Positions 20,567 to 31,136 of a stretch of DNA of 64,000 nt are shown here, one piece after another. Source of the DNA: Beaufortia kweichowensis (Eukaryota > Chordata > Actinopteri > Cypriniformes > Gastromyzontidae); contig CM032797.1 of assembly GCA_019155185.1 (NCBI GenBank), positions 18,004,659 to 18,068,658 of the forward strand. The letters are read 5' to 3'. Both the position numbers and the translations under genes were made by a program. How positions within the stretch are numbered: the stretch's first letter is position 1; every line of letters starts with the position of its first letter. A model generated the notes under the pieces. The model was given only the letters and a program-made list of their open reading frames with translations, was not told the origin of the DNA and ran no database searches.

Positions 20567-20626
20567 TGAATGATGGAGCTCGAAGGATTTATTTTGGAAG
20601 AGGGACCGTACTGTATGTACAGTCAA
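20567..20626 (+). CDS. TRAJ: J-alpha segment J52
   Basis: Nonamer AGTTTTTGC 20539-20547, heptamer TAATGTG 20560-20566. Encodes NDGARRIYFGRGTVLYVQS, related to J48/J50; donor A|GTAAGA. Confidence 0.92.
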
Positions 20627-20926
20627 GTAAGAGATCAATCTTATGTGTATTACAAAACTACAAAGTGAGCGCTTTAAAACTCCATAAATCACCTAGTTAA
20701 CTGATGAGATTTTCAATTCATCTTTAATCATTTATTTTAAATGTCAAAGCACAGACATGCTTTTAAAACACTACCAAAGCAAGCCATTTAAGAAACATAC
20801 AATTATTTACAGACTGTTTTTCCTTTTAGCTGTATATAAATCTTTGGATTTTACAGAGAATGTAATGAATACAGAGAATATAATGTAAAACAGAAGTAGG
20901 TTTTTGAAGAGACATTTGTCACTGTG

Positions 20927-20986
20927 TGAATGACGCTACACGAAAGCTCATCTTTGGGTCAGGGACAAAACTCTTCATAGAACCAC
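20927..20986 (+). CDS. TRAJ: J-alpha segment J53
   Basis: Nonamer GGTTTTTGA 20899-20907, canonical heptamer CACTGTG 20920-20926. Encodes NDATRKLIFGSGTKLFIEP; donor C|GTAAGA. Confidence 0.93.
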
Positions 20987-21153
20987 GTAAGACAATATTT
21001 TTTATTTAATACTGACTAAAAGTATTATTTACACTGTGAACACAATTTGGCAAGATCTAATTGCTATAAATGTAATTATTAAGAAAAATACCAGAACACA
21101 GAACAGCTCAATCAAATTGTGCACATGAATTTGTTGAGGGTCCAAGCAATGTG

Positions 21154-21210
21154 TGACATCAAACTTAAAGATTATATTTGCAACAGGGACAAAGTTAACT
21201 GTCGAAACCA
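21154..21210 (+). CDS. TRAJ: J-alpha segment J54
   Basis: Nonamer TGAATTTGT 21126-21134, heptamer CAATGTG 21147-21153. Encodes TSNLKIIFATGTKLTVET (FATG); donor A|GTGAGT. Confidence 0.88.
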
Positions 21211-21342
21211 GTGAGTATCAAAATCCGTCTTGATTTTTGATTATCTGTGTATTTTAAAAGGTATTTGTTCAATCCTAATAGTACTGGTGTATATAGAAAC
21301 ATCTATATTACTGTTGTTTTTGTGAGAGTTGTTTCTGATGTG

Positions 21343-21402
21343 TGAATATGGGGGTCAGCAAGACCCTCTTTGGAAAAGGGACAATACTACATGTAGAAGC
21401 AA
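21343..21402 (+). CDS. TRAJ: J-alpha segment J55
   Basis: Nonamer TGTTTTTGT 21315-21323, heptamer TGATGTG 21336-21342. Encodes NMGVSKTLFGKGTILHVEA; donor A|GTAAGA. Likely first unit of the block repeated at J61 and J69. Confidence 0.92.
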
Positions 21403-21669
21403 GTAAGAATCTTATAAAATATATCTTTGTTGATTGCTTTCACTAAAGATCATAACCAATCGAATCCACTATACTAGATTCTACTTATACAGTTTATGTT
21501 AATAATACAATAACATGTCGGCTTGTTGCAATTAATTAAAAGTTTAAGCCTTAGTTACAATCTTTACTTTTAAATAACATTTAAATAGATATTTAATTTT
21601 TCGCAAATTGTAATAGCCTTTAATGAAGTTTATGTCTGATTACTTTAATATAAGTTAGTTGTTAGTGTG

Positions 21670-21723
21670 TGAATTTCGACAAGATCATATTCGGAGCTGG
21701 AACAAAACTAACTGTGGAATCTC
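21670..21723 (+). CDS. TRAJ: J-alpha segment J56
   Basis: Heptamer TAGTGTG 21663-21669; at the right spacing the nonamer is only ACTTTAATA (21642-21650). Encodes NFDKIIFGAGTKLTVES, the shortest class of J (54 bp); donor C|GTAAGA. Copy family J56/J63/J71. Confidence 0.82.
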
Positions 21724-22035
21724 GTAAGACAAAACATTTTTAAGTTCATCTGAAAAAATGTAATCATCCATTTATGTTGATTATCTTTAATCACCTGTGA
21801 TGTTAAATGCATCAGCAACCCATGTTTAAAATACAGTGTACAGTAAAATAGTGTTAATTATTGTCTTAAACAAAGAAACTTAAAGCAAACAAAACTAAAA
21901 AGACAGACAAAGCATGTTGACAGTGGTAATTATTATTCATAATTATTAATTACGAATTTAAAATGTATAAAAATGTATGTATAAAACTAGGCTTTAGAAA
22001 GAAAGCACATTTTTGTAGTTGCACAGATAGCTGTG

Positions 22036-22092
22036 TGAATACTGGTGTAAAGATTATATTTGGAAATGGTGTTCAACTTATTGTTCAGTCAA
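22036..22092 (+). CDS. TRAJ: J-alpha segment J57
   Basis: Nonamer CATTTTTGT 22008-22016, heptamer AGCTGTG 22029-22035. Encodes NTGVKIIFGNGVQLIVQS, with Val for Thr after FGNG; donor A|GTAAGT. Copies: J64, J72. Confidence 0.9.
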
Positions 22093-22357
22093 GTAAGTAA
22101 ATGTATTTTCTCAAATATTATTTTTTAAATGTCTAAAATGTAAAAGTTTAACTTTTAATTTAATCCGAAAACTAGATTTAACTAATTTCAGGTACTATTT
22201 GTGGTAAACATTATTTAAATGAAATTGGAAAATGTCACGTTGCATAGTGAATAACTAAAAATACATCTTGGGAAAATTAGACGCTTACTGTGTAAATATG
22301 ATTAATTTAGGGTTAATTTGGGTGATGTAGGTTTTTGTTATGTAGCTACTGTATGTG

Positions 22358-22414
22358 TGACAAGCGGTTATAAATTCATCTTTGGAAAGGGAACACAAGT
22401 GCATATTGAAGCAC
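22358..22414 (+). CDS. TRAJ: J-alpha segment J58
   Basis: Consensus nonamer GGTTTTTGT 22330-22338, heptamer GTATGTG 22351-22357. Encodes TSGYKFIFGKGTQVHIEA; donor C|GTAAGT. Copy: J66. Confidence 0.92.
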
Positions 22415-22937
22415 GTAAGTAACAAAGCTTTGCTGATTATATTTTGTGATTTCTGAGCGGCAACCCTAAATCTAAAAGTAGAAATAAAAAGCCCATATCC
22501 CCAAAGTTCCCATGATTGTAAATCATATAAATTATCTGTTAGCCATTATCCGTAACTTTATTCCCCTTAATTGTTTGCAGCCATTAATGCAGTATACACT
22601 AGTTAATGCCATTAATTTGTTAAAGCATTAATTGGCAGTTTTTTCTGATTGTTGGTAGGAACAATTATCCTCTCTAAAAGTCTTTATCAAACATTTGTTT
22701 GTTTGAGCACTTCAATATTCTGACATGGCAACATTTGCTCAACCAGTGGTGTGAGTTTGATAAACCATGACAGATGTTAGGGAATGCTTAAGAAATCTAT
22801 CATGTTTTTACAAACCCGTTTGGTATCGCAAATGGTGCAGAAATTACACACTCCACTTTAAAGCACCAAAATTCCCATAAAACTGGGTCAAAACTGGAAC
22901 CCCTGGAAGGCATTTTGCTGAGCGCTTCATTAGTGTG

Positions 22938-22997
22938 TGTATGATGGCACATACAAAGTCATTTTTGGAAGTGGAACTTTACTCTCAGTGGAATCCA
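22938..22997 (+). CDS. TRAJ: J-alpha segment J59
   Basis: Nonamer GCATTTTGC 22910-22918, heptamer TAGTGTG 22931-22937. Encodes YDGTYKVIFGSGTLLSVES; donor A|GTAAGA. Copy: J67; the 250 bp upstream is also shared. Confidence 0.9.
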
Positions 22998-23471
22998 GTA
23001 AGACTTTTTTTTTCTTTAAGTTCAGAAAGTAGTTAAGTAATTAAGTAGATATGAGGGGTTGTGTTATATTGTCAATTATAGTCATTGATGGTCTTGGACA
23101 GGTTGTACCTCTTGGTAAAGAGATCATATCATACATCATATTAAGTTCATTAAGTTACTTGAGTTTGTTCATTAAGTGTGGTTTGAAGTGTATGTCGAGT
23201 CTATTGCGTTGCTACTATATGTCATGATAGTTAAAAAAAAGTAACATGAAAACAGATATTACATGTTTGCTGTTCGTAATGTCCTGTACAGATTACAATA
23301 ATCTGATCTAGTTGTTCATAATGAGAAGCAGTTTCAACAAATACCCAAAACTGCTGTGTTTGTGACTGGTCAATAGTAGTGAACATGATCATTAGGGCAG
23401 TATATATACAGGACAGTATATACAGATGTGGTTCCTTCAGAACAGTTTATGTCTAAGTGTTTGATACTGTG

Positions 23472-23531
23472 TGAATTATAACAACAACAAGATCATTTTT
23501 GGAAGAGGAACAAGACTAACTGTTCAAACTC
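23472..23531 (+). CDS. TRAJ: J-alpha segment J60
   Basis: Nonamer AGTTTATGT 23444-23452, heptamer TACTGTG 23465-23471. Encodes NYNNNKIIFGRGTRLTVQT; donor C|GTAAGA. Copy: J68. Confidence 0.92.
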
Positions 23532-23863
23532 GTAAGACCCATCTTTTAATTATTTATCACAGATGTTCTTACAGTAATTCACGATGAATGCACAGTTAGT
23601 TTAATTTGTCATAATTATTTTGTCAAAATAATTGTTTTTAGTAGTTTCTTATCTTAAATCTAATTACAATCTTATCAAAACTCAAATAATAAAACTACAC
23701 GTTAATAATATTAATAGAAAATGTGTTTAATTATGTTTAATAATTCTGTTTATAAATCATTGTAACAAGTCATTTAACTTTTATTTTATCACATCTACTA
23801 AACTATTAGATTATTTTGCACTCATGTAACTAGTGTAGTTTTGTGAGAGCTGTTTGTATTGTG

Positions 23864-23923
23864 TGACTTTTGGTGGAAACAAGTTCATCTTTGGAGAAGG
23901 GACCATGTTACATGTAGAAACAA
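23864..23923 (+). CDS. TRAJ: J-alpha segment J61
   Basis: Nonamer TAGTTTTGT 23836-23844, heptamer TATTGTG 23857-23863. Encodes TFGGNKFIFGEGTMLHVET; donor A|GTAAGA. Copy: J69, 3243 bp away. Confidence 0.9.
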
Positions 23924-24080
23924 GTAAGATTTTTAAAAGTTCAACCTGTTTGTTTCGGAAAACACGTCATGTTTTTTGTGTATTGTACATAAATTGAGGT
24001 GTTAAGATAAAAAATGTAAAAGCAGAAATGACGATCATCTGGTCAGTTCAGAGGTTGTTGTTCTGGTATTTAACACAGTG

Positions 24081-24137
24081 TGAATTTTGGCAACAAGATT
24101 ATATTTGGTCAGGGAACACAACTAACTGTTTACTCAA
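24081..24137 (+). CDS. TRAJ: J-alpha segment J62
   Basis: Nonamer GGTTGTTGT 24053-24061, heptamer CACAGTG 24074-24080. Encodes NFGNKIIFGQGTQLTVYS; donor A|GTAAGT. Copy: J70. Confidence 0.92.
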
Positions 24138-24310
24138 GTAAGTACAATGTGTTTTTTCATGAGAATAAGTAAACACCTTTCTAAGCATTATTGCATGAAC
24201 AAAATACTTAACATATTACGTAACATATTCCCAAATCCAAGTTATGATATTCAAAATAATAAGCAAAACAGTGTTTCTAGAGAGTTTTTGCTGAGGGTTT
24301 AGTTAGTGTG

Positions 24311-24364
24311 TGAATTACGACAAGATCACTTTTGCAGATGGAACAAAACTAATTGTGGAATCAC
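24311..24364 (+). CDS. TRAJ: J-alpha segment J63
   Basis: Nonamer AGTTTTTGC 24283-24291, heptamer TAGTGTG 24304-24310. Encodes NYDKITFADGTKLIVES; its copy J71 has FGDG, so Gly to Ala arose here after duplication (or was restored there). Donor C|GTAAGA. Confidence 0.9.
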
Positions 24365-24758
24365 GTAAGATCAAACATTTTCTTTCCTAAACATCAATCT
24401 GATTAATACATAAAATAGGAATTTTCTCATTTAAACACATATTTTGTTGCATTTATCTTGTAGTCTGATATGAACAGGCAATCTGTGTAAAGCGTAAAAT
24501 TACATATTCTATGAAAGAATGACAATCAACAAGCAAAACAAACAAAAACAGACAGTGCGGGTCAATAGTGAATACAATAAATCAATAATTTACACTGCTG
24601 TCTTTTGTGACATAAAAGGGGTAGAAAAATTGTATCTTATGTAAAATTCACATTTATTTAGTCACATTGCTGAATATACGTTGCTATAATAGTGTTTTCT
24701 CGAAAATGAAACGTTTATTAAACGCAAACACGTTTTTGTAGTTGGCTAGATAGCTGTG

Positions 24759-24815
24759 TGAATACTGGTGCAAAGGTTATATTTGGAAATGGTGTTCAAC
24801 TTATTGTTCAGTCAA
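24759..24815 (+). CDS. TRAJ: J-alpha segment J64
   Basis: Nonamer CGTTTTTGT 24731-24739, heptamer AGCTGTG 24752-24758. Encodes NTGAKVIFGNGVQLIVQS; donor A|GTAGGT. Confidence 0.9.
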
Positions 24816-25121
24816 GTAGGTAAACCTAATTTATTTCCTCAAACTATTTTATTTTATTGTTTATATAAACTATTTATATTCTCAAAATTCTAACTATAAT
24901 TATTTAGTTAACTGAATTCAAAAATTGATATTTGTTTAGACTAAAGATTATGTAAACTTAAATTTAAAAGATCACCGGTGTCACACAGGTCTAGACTAGA
25001 CATGACTCTAGCAAAAGAACCCTTGACAGAAATACTTTAAAACATAAAGTTACTGTAAAGTATTTGGACATTTACGCCATACTGAATGAGTCAGGTTATT
25101 GGTTAGGACTATGGCAATGTG

Positions 25122-25175
25122 TGACAACAAGAAAAGTCATTTTCGGAGAAGGAACTAAACTGATAGTTGTTGCTA
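25122..25175 (+). CDS. TRAJ: J-alpha segment J65
   Basis: Nonamer GGTTATTGG 25094-25102, heptamer CAATGTG 25115-25121. Encodes TTRKVIFGEGTKLIVVA; donor A|GTAAGT. Two codons shorter than its copy J73. Confidence 0.9.
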
Positions 25176-25370
25176 GTAAGTTTTTATAAATTTCAAGCAA
25201 AACAGTTTTGTATTATTTATGGCTCTTATTTTCCTTGGAATTCACATAATAGGCATATGCGTTTACAAACAACTGTGTATTAAATCAAATGCAAAACATT
25301 TGTATTTGCAATATCAGAACGCTGGTTAATTTGGATGATGTAGGTTTTCGTTATGTAGCTACTGTCTGTG

Positions 25371-25427
25371 TGACTAACAATTACAAGTTAATCTTTGCAA
25401 GAGGAACTGAAGTGCATATTGACGCAC
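25371..25427 (+). CDS. TRAJ: J-alpha segment J66
   Basis: Nonamer GGTTTTCGT 25343-25351, heptamer GTCTGTG 25364-25370. Encodes TNNYKLIFARGTEVHIDA (FARG; copy J58 has FGKG); donor C|GTAAGT. Confidence 0.9.
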
Positions 25428-25931
25428 GTAAGTGATGCGACTTTGCAATTAATAATTTGTGATTTCAACACCCCTAAAACTCTTTTAACTCACTTCCATA
25501 AAAAACTGAACACTGTCTAGCCCATACCTTGAAAATTCCTATTATTATAAAGAATTCAAATAATTGGCACTATCAGTGATTCAAAAGTTTAGCATAGCAT
25601 CATCATACAGTAATGTCTATTTGAGAGCACATTAATGGGCAGATTTTATTGGTTTATTTTATTGACTCAAACTAATACACAGAGTCAAGCATAATGTAAG
25701 TAAGCCATTGGTAGGGCGATTCCCCCCAAAAGTGTGAAATAAGCATTAGTTTGTTCAAGTACCTCAACTAGCCTGACAGAGCAATTTTTGATCAATTAAG
25801 GGTTTGAGTTTGTATTGGGACGTTTGGTTTGATGGACTATGGCAGGCAATGGAGAATGTTTAAGAAACCTGTCTGAAAACGTGTTTTCTGGAACCTCTGG
25901 AAGGCTTTTTGCTGAAAGCTTTAACAGTGTG

Positions 25932-25991
25932 TGTCTTACGGGACAAACAAAGTCATTTTTGGAAGTGGGACTTTGCTCTCAGTAGAATCCA
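25932..25991 (+). CDS. TRAJ: J-alpha segment J67
   Basis: Nonamer GCTTTTTGC 25904-25912, heptamer CAGTGTG 25925-25931. Encodes SYGTNKVIFGSGTLLSVES; donor A|GTAAGA. Confidence 0.9.
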
Positions 25992-26503
25992 GTAAGAAAC
26001 ATTTTGTCTTTTTTTCAATCATATTAACTTTCAAGTTTAACCAGCTATGAGAGGTTGTGTTATATAGTGTATTGGATGAGTGTGTTGAATGAACCTTGAT
26101 AGTAATTTGGTGGATAGATCAGAAACTGTGCATTTATGTCATAGCTTCCTAAATTCACTAAACAAGACTTTAGTGTAGTTTAGATTGTATGTTAATCTGA
26201 TGCTCATCATCTGCCATGGTCCTGCCAAATTAATAGTCTTATCCCAAACCAATGCCAATGTCGCTGCATCAGATAAAAGCATGTAAACATGTAAATGGAT
26301 ACTACATTTGATGGAGATTAAGATTGTATATTAATAAAAACCCAACACCTGAACATTTATTGTTTTAATAAAACCCAACACTATTTTGTTTGTAACTAAT
26401 CATTTTCTAGTAAACAAGATAATTAGGGTTAGAATATACAGTATACAGAGGTGGATCATAGGCTTCCTTCAGGACAATTTTTATCTTAGCGTTTGTTACT
26501 GTG

Positions 26504-26563
26504 TGAATTATGGGAACAGTAAGATGACTTTTGGAAGAGGAACATCATTAACTGTTGAATCTC
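26504..26563 (+). CDS. TRAJ: J-alpha segment J68
   Basis: Nonamer AATTTTTAT 26476-26484, heptamer TACTGTG 26497-26503. Encodes NYGNSKMTFGRGTSLTVES; donor C|GTAAGA. Confidence 0.9.
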
Positions 26564-27106
26564 GTAAGACTCATTTTCATTATTATTTAATCAAAGATGT
26601 TCTTATAGCACCATGTAAACAAAATTACTTTGATAGATCTAATCATTTAAAAAAAATTCTGTTTCATTTCTTATGTTACATCAAAATAGACTTAGCTCAA
26701 AGTAAAGAAACTTCAGAAAATGACACTTTAATAACTTTAATAAGTTGTTAGGTTACAAGATATTAAATATAAAAGTCATGTTATAAAAGTGTTTTTCTTA
26801 AACCAAAACTGTCAAACAATTCATTGCTGAATGTCATTGATTAGGTCATTGATATTGGCCTTTCTCTTATGTAACATCAGCAGGCACATCTAAAATAATA
26901 TTGCGTTTTATAACATTAATAATAAAATTACATTTGCCGCAGAACTAATAATGATTAAAACAAACATGTTTGCATGCAAATTTTTTACAATTAATCTCTT
27001 CTATATCTATTTTAAATATTATTAGATATTAGATATGTATAAACATTTAAATCTATTTTGTTGTCATGTAACTAGTGTAGTTTTGGTAAGGGCAGTTTGT
27101 ATTGTG

Positions 27107-27166
27107 TGACTACTGGTGCAGACAAGCTCATCTTTGGAGAAGGGACCATGTTACATGTAGAAACAA
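27107..27166 (+). CDS. TRAJ: J-alpha segment J69
   Basis: Nonamer AGTTTTGGT 27079-27087, heptamer TATTGTG 27100-27106. Encodes TTGADKLIFGEGTMLHVET; donor A|GTAAGA. From here to about 27400 the DNA is nearly identical to 23924-24160. Confidence 0.9.
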
Positions 27167-27323
27167 GTAAGATTTTTAAAAGTTCAACCTGTTTGTTTCG
27201 GAAAACACTTCATGTTTTTTGTGTATTGTACATAAATTGAGGTGTTAAGATAAAAAATGTAAAAGCAGAAATGACGATCATCTGGTCAGTTCAGAGGTTG
27301 TTGTTCTGGTATTTAACACAGTG

Positions 27324-27380
27324 TGAATTATGGCAACAAGATTATATTTGGTCAGGGAACACAACTAACTGTTTACTCAA
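27324..27380 (+). CDS. TRAJ: J-alpha segment J70
   Basis: Nonamer GGTTGTTGT 27296-27304, heptamer CACAGTG 27317-27323. Encodes NYGNKIIFGQGTQLTVYS, one residue from J62; donor A|GTAAGT. Confidence 0.92.
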
Positions 27381-27586
27381 GTAAGTACAATGTGTTTTTT
27401 TCATGAGAATAAGTAAAAACTTGAAATATTATGTATTGCATAAACACGTTTTTTTCAAGACTGGGAGTATCAAATTCCCAAAATTATAATATACAAAATA
27501 AAAACAAACTAAATTATATAATAAAAATAATAATAATGGGACCATTCAAAGATTATAGAGTTTTTGCTGAGGGTTTAGTTAGTGTG

Positions 27587-27640
27587 TGAATTATAACAAG
27601 ATCACTTTCGGAGATGGAACAAAACTAATTGTGGAATCAA
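27587..27640 (+). CDS. TRAJ: J-alpha segment J71
   Basis: Nonamer AGTTTTTGC 27559-27567, heptamer TAGTGTG 27580-27586. Encodes NYNKITFGDGTKLIVES; donor A|GTAAGA. Confidence 0.92.
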
Positions 27641-28032
27641 GTAAGATCAAACATTTTCTTTCCTAAACATCAATCTGAATAATTCATAAAATAGAAACTT
27701 TCTCCTTTAAACACATATTCTGTTGCATTTAAATAAGTCTAATGAATAGGCAATCTGTCTCTGAGATATGAGACAACAATCAACAAGCAAAACAAACAAA
27801 AACAGACAGTGCAGGACAATAGTAAATAAAATAAATCAATAATTATCACTGCTGTCTTTTGTGATATGAAAGTAGTAGAAAAATGTATTCATGTGTAATG
27901 TTTACAATGTAAACTTCACATTTATTTACTCCCATAGCTAATAATGCTATGATAATGATGATAATGCCCTAAAAGATATCAATTTGTTTGCACATTATGT
28001 AGCAGATTTTTGTAGTTGGGTAGATAGCTGTG

Positions 28033-28089
28033 TGACTGCTGGTGTTAAGATTACATTTGGAAATGGTGTTCAACTTATTGTTCATTCAA
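28033..28089 (+). CDS. TRAJ: J-alpha segment J72
   Basis: Nonamer GATTTTTGT 28005-28013, heptamer AGCTGTG 28026-28032. Encodes TAGVKITFGNGVQLIVHS; donor A|GTAAGT. Confidence 0.9.
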
Positions 28090-28347
28090 GTAAGTCGATT
28101 TATTTTCTTAAACGATTTTAGATTTTTATATAATCGTTTCGTACACTGCTAATCTTTAGTTAACTAACTGAGTCCAAAATTAACATTTGTGTTTAAGTGT
28201 TTAGGCTAAACATAATCTAAACTTAATCACATAGATGTTACATAATACATGACTTGTGCATTGCTTAAAAAGGAATTGTTTTCTGAAATGTACGATTGTG
28301 CGTTAGTTCAGGATGGTTGGGTTTTTGTTTAAGACTATGGCAATGTG

Positions 28348-28407
28348 TGACAAGTGGTGCACAAAAAGTTATTTTCGGAGAAGGAACTAAACTGACAGTT
28401 GAAGCTA
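28348..28407 (+). CDS. TRAJ: J-alpha segment J73
   Basis: Consensus nonamer GGTTTTTGT 28320-28328, heptamer CAATGTG 28341-28347. Encodes TSGAQKVIFGEGTKLTVEA; donor A|GTAAGT. Last member of the triplicated block. Confidence 0.93.
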
Positions 28408-28717
28408 GTAAGTATCAAAGCATTACATATTTATATTTCCTTGGAATTTACATGTTAGACTTTACAATGTTTCTTTAAATTTCACGTATTTACAAACAAC
28501 TGCATACAAAACAATTCTGTTTGCAATGCAAAAACATGATTGTGGACACATTAGTTGATTTGGTCCATGTAGGTTATTTAGCTTTGGTGGTAGTTGGCAG
28601 TGTTACTCACAGTTGAGTAACTAAGTTATACTCTTATATGAGTTATATGAGTAGTTATTGATAGTCAGTTGTCAGTTATAGAAGGATAAAGTTATTGACA
28701 GACGGCATGTCAGTGTG

Positions 28718-28780
28718 TGACATCAACAGGAATAGGAAAAGTTATATTTGGATCTGGGACCCAGTTGAAAGTTGAAATTA
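28718..28780 (+). CDS. TRAJ: J-alpha segment J74
   Basis: Nonamer AGTTATTGA 28690-28698, heptamer CAGTGTG 28711-28717. Encodes TSTGIGKVIFGSGTQLKVEI; donor A|GTGAGT. At 63 bp it is long for this part of the array. Confidence 0.9.
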
Positions 28781-28910
28781 GTGAGTATAATGTTCAATTG
28801 ATTGATTGATCGAATACATTTATGTTAGTGTTTACAATCTACAATCTGTAATCTGTATTTCTAAATTATTGTTGTGACATTGCTCATTCAGTGACATGTA
28901 AATTGTCGTG

Positions 28911-28967
28911 TATGTACTGGCAACTATATTACATTTGGAAGAGGGACTCAATTAGTCTTCACTACAC
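28911..28967 (+). pseudogene. J-alpha segment J75, splice donor lost
   Basis: Reads CTGNYITFGRGTQLVFTT with an intact FGRG, but the donor is C|ATAAGT instead of GTAAGT, the heptamer is TGTCGTG (28904-28910) and no nonamer stands at the right distance. It should neither rearrange nor splice well. Confidence 0.75.
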
Positions 28968-29280
28968 ATAAGTCATCGTATATTTTGTTATAATAACAGT
29001 AACTTCAAACATCCGACAAATTTGCAGTTTTTTTGCAATACATACAGAGTTTTCAAATTACATGAGTACAGACTTAAACAAAATCTAAAAACATCTAAAA
29101 ATTGTAAAATATTTAATAACCATTTTACATGATGAATTAATGAAATAAATTAAAAGCAGTTCTTAAATGAAAGCGGGCTACTAAAAAATGTCAAATGTGT
29201 AACAATGTACAAAATGTGCTAATAAAACATAACAATAGTAGTAGAAGGCAATAGTTACTGTAGTGAAGTCGCATGCTGTG

Positions 29281-29340
29281 TGAATGAAGGACTAGGAAAA
29301 ATCACATTTGGCTTTGGAACCAAATTAACTGTTCTTTCAA
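29281..29340 (+). CDS. TRAJ: J-alpha segment J76
   Basis: Nonamer AGTTACTGT 29253-29261, heptamer TGCTGTG 29274-29280. Encodes NEGLGKITFGFGTKLTVLS; donor A|GTGAGT. Related to J81. Confidence 0.9.
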
Positions 29341-29653
29341 GTGAGTTAAATCTTTTCATTTGAGCATTTACTTGTCAATTTAATTTGTCATTTCTATATT
29401 AAAATATAAAACACAAGAAACTAGAAACAGGGACTTCATCCACTTTACCAATCGTTATCATCAATTGTAATGCCTTTTTTTAAGCTTCTGAACTTTAATC
29501 TACTTTAGAAATGGGAAATACTGTACATGTTAAAAACATATAACATAATGTTGCTATGATACATTTAAGATAATGAGCCTACAGGTTTCCCAAAAAAGAA
29601 TATCATGAGTTTAATATTAGTTTTAGGTATTTGTAATGCTCTCATAGGTTGTG

Positions 29654-29710
29654 TGAATGATGGAGTTAGAATAATATTCGGCAAAGGGACTCAACTCACA
29701 ATACAACAGA
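29654..29710 (+). CDS. TRAJ: J-alpha segment J77
   Basis: Nonamer GGTATTTGT 29626-29634, heptamer GGTTGTG 29647-29653. Encodes NDGVRIIFGKGTQLTIQQ; donor A|GTAAGT. Confidence 0.9.
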
Positions 29711-29826
29711 GTAAGTGTGGATGTTTTCATACTAAAGTCAGTCATTTAAAATGCTATTTTATATGGCTTTATTAATTTGTGTTTGAATAAGATTTCTTCT
29801 AGATTAGCATCGCTTAATAATTTATT

Positions 29827-29868
29827 TTCTGCAATAAGAAAAGTATCACAACTTCTCTTATTGCAGAA
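29827..29868. repeat. Perfect 13-bp inverted repeat
   Basis: TTCTGCAATAAGA (29827-29839) and TCTTATTGCAGAA (29856-29868) with a 16-nt loop, between J77 and J78. May be a tiny transposon relic. Confidence 0.7.
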
Positions 29869-29966
29869 CAAGTCTGAAAGGAAAAAATAATATATTATGA
29901 GTAATCTTATTATACAGTATGTCGAGCATGTTAGCTGCAGTTTTTATAAGCACTACTATCATTGTG

Positions 29967-30023
29967 TGACAACAAACTGGAAACTTATTTTTGCTTCAGG
30001 AATTAAACTGATAGTTGAGAAAA
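29967..30023 (+). CDS. TRAJ: J-alpha segment J78
   Basis: Nonamer AGTTTTTAT 29939-29947, heptamer CATTGTG 29960-29966. Encodes TTNWKLIFASGIKLIVEK: FASG and Ile for Thr; donor A|GTAAGT. Confidence 0.86.
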
Positions 30024-30265
30024 GTAAGTACAAGACAAATTTCTTCTGACCTTTAACCTTTGATTAGATTAGAGAGTTTTGTAACTTGTGTCGATTTCGT
30101 ATCAGTCGCGTTAGAGTTGTTAATAGTTTATTGTCAAAATGTTAGCTGGTGATTAGCTCTTTTATGTTTTAGTCAAATTTCAGATTTTGTAAGTTTTTAA
30201 TAGAACGTGTAGCTTAAATCTGAGGCTGAAAGGTAAGGGTTTTTGATTAATGTTGAAACACTGTG

Positions 30266-30322
30266 TGAATACTGGCTATAAGATTTTTTTCGGCAGTGGC
30301 ACCAAGCTGCTCATACAACCAA
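30266..30322 (+). CDS. TRAJ: J-alpha segment J79
   Basis: Nonamer GGTTTTTGA 30238-30246, canonical heptamer CACTGTG 30259-30265. Encodes NTGYKIFFGSGTKLLIQP; donor A|GTAAGT. Confidence 0.93.
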
Positions 30323-31051
30323 GTAAGTTTTTCTTGCCTCATTTAGAAACGTTAACATTATCACAAAAACGACAATATTAACATTTAGAAATGAAACAAT
30401 AGTTTTATACGTTTCATTATGAAAAACTTTTAAGTAATCTAGTTACTTCTGAGGAACTGTTACCGTTCCTCAGAAGGAATGCCTATGGTTTTTCCCTATA
30501 CACTGTAATATTTATGACAAACTATAAATTGATGGAAAAGGTAAAAGACTCAAAATTAAATATTTGACAACATAAACAAAAAAAGTATTAAAAGTTACTG
30601 TTATTTACAAAAATAAAATATCTCAAATAAATCTAAAAATAATGTAGTTCAGTGTATTCTCAATTTCTGCTGTGACAGGTTAATCTCAAAGTTTTTTGTC
30701 TGTCGTTAACATAAGTTCACATTACTAGCACAAACTATTACTAGCACAAACAAAATTACACATAATTTGTTCATTAAATAACATGTTTATTATATTTAAA
30801 ACATAATATTTAAATAATCATAAAAGAATATGACAAATGTATCACCAAAACGCAATTTCTTGATGCACGATTAGTTCAAAATATTATAAATAAATGTGTA
30901 CAAATAATGAAATCAAACATTTTTAAACACTTTAATCTTTTCGTCACATATAAATTAGTATCATATAAAAGTTTAAAATAAGTTCTATAACATATATTAA
31001 TTGAATTATACACTGAGGATTGAATTGCAATGCTACTTCAGTTATCACAGT
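30323..31051. other. J-free gap J79-J80 with a duplicated non-coding element
   Basis: About 730 bp without a J. From about 30461 to 30680 it matches 49802-50094 downstream of C-alpha, in the same orientation (shared words ACCGTTCCTCA, AAATTGATGGAAA, AATGTAGTTCAG, TCAATTTCTGCTGTGACAG). It opens with a perfect 11-bp hairpin TTCTGAGGAAC / GTTCCTCAGAA. No open frame. Confidence 0.6.
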
Positions 31052-31079
31052 GGTTTTTGACACAAACTCAGTGGCTGTG

Positions 31080-31136
31080 TGAATAACGCCAATAGACTTT
31101 ACTTCAGCAGTGGGACAAAACTCATCGTACTAGCGA
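31080..31136 (+). CDS. TRAJ: J-alpha segment J80
   Basis: Nonamer GGTTTTTGA 31052-31060, heptamer GGCTGTG 31073-31079. Encodes NNANRLYFSSGTKLIVLA, with FSSG for FGSG; donor A|GTAAGT. Confidence 0.87.
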
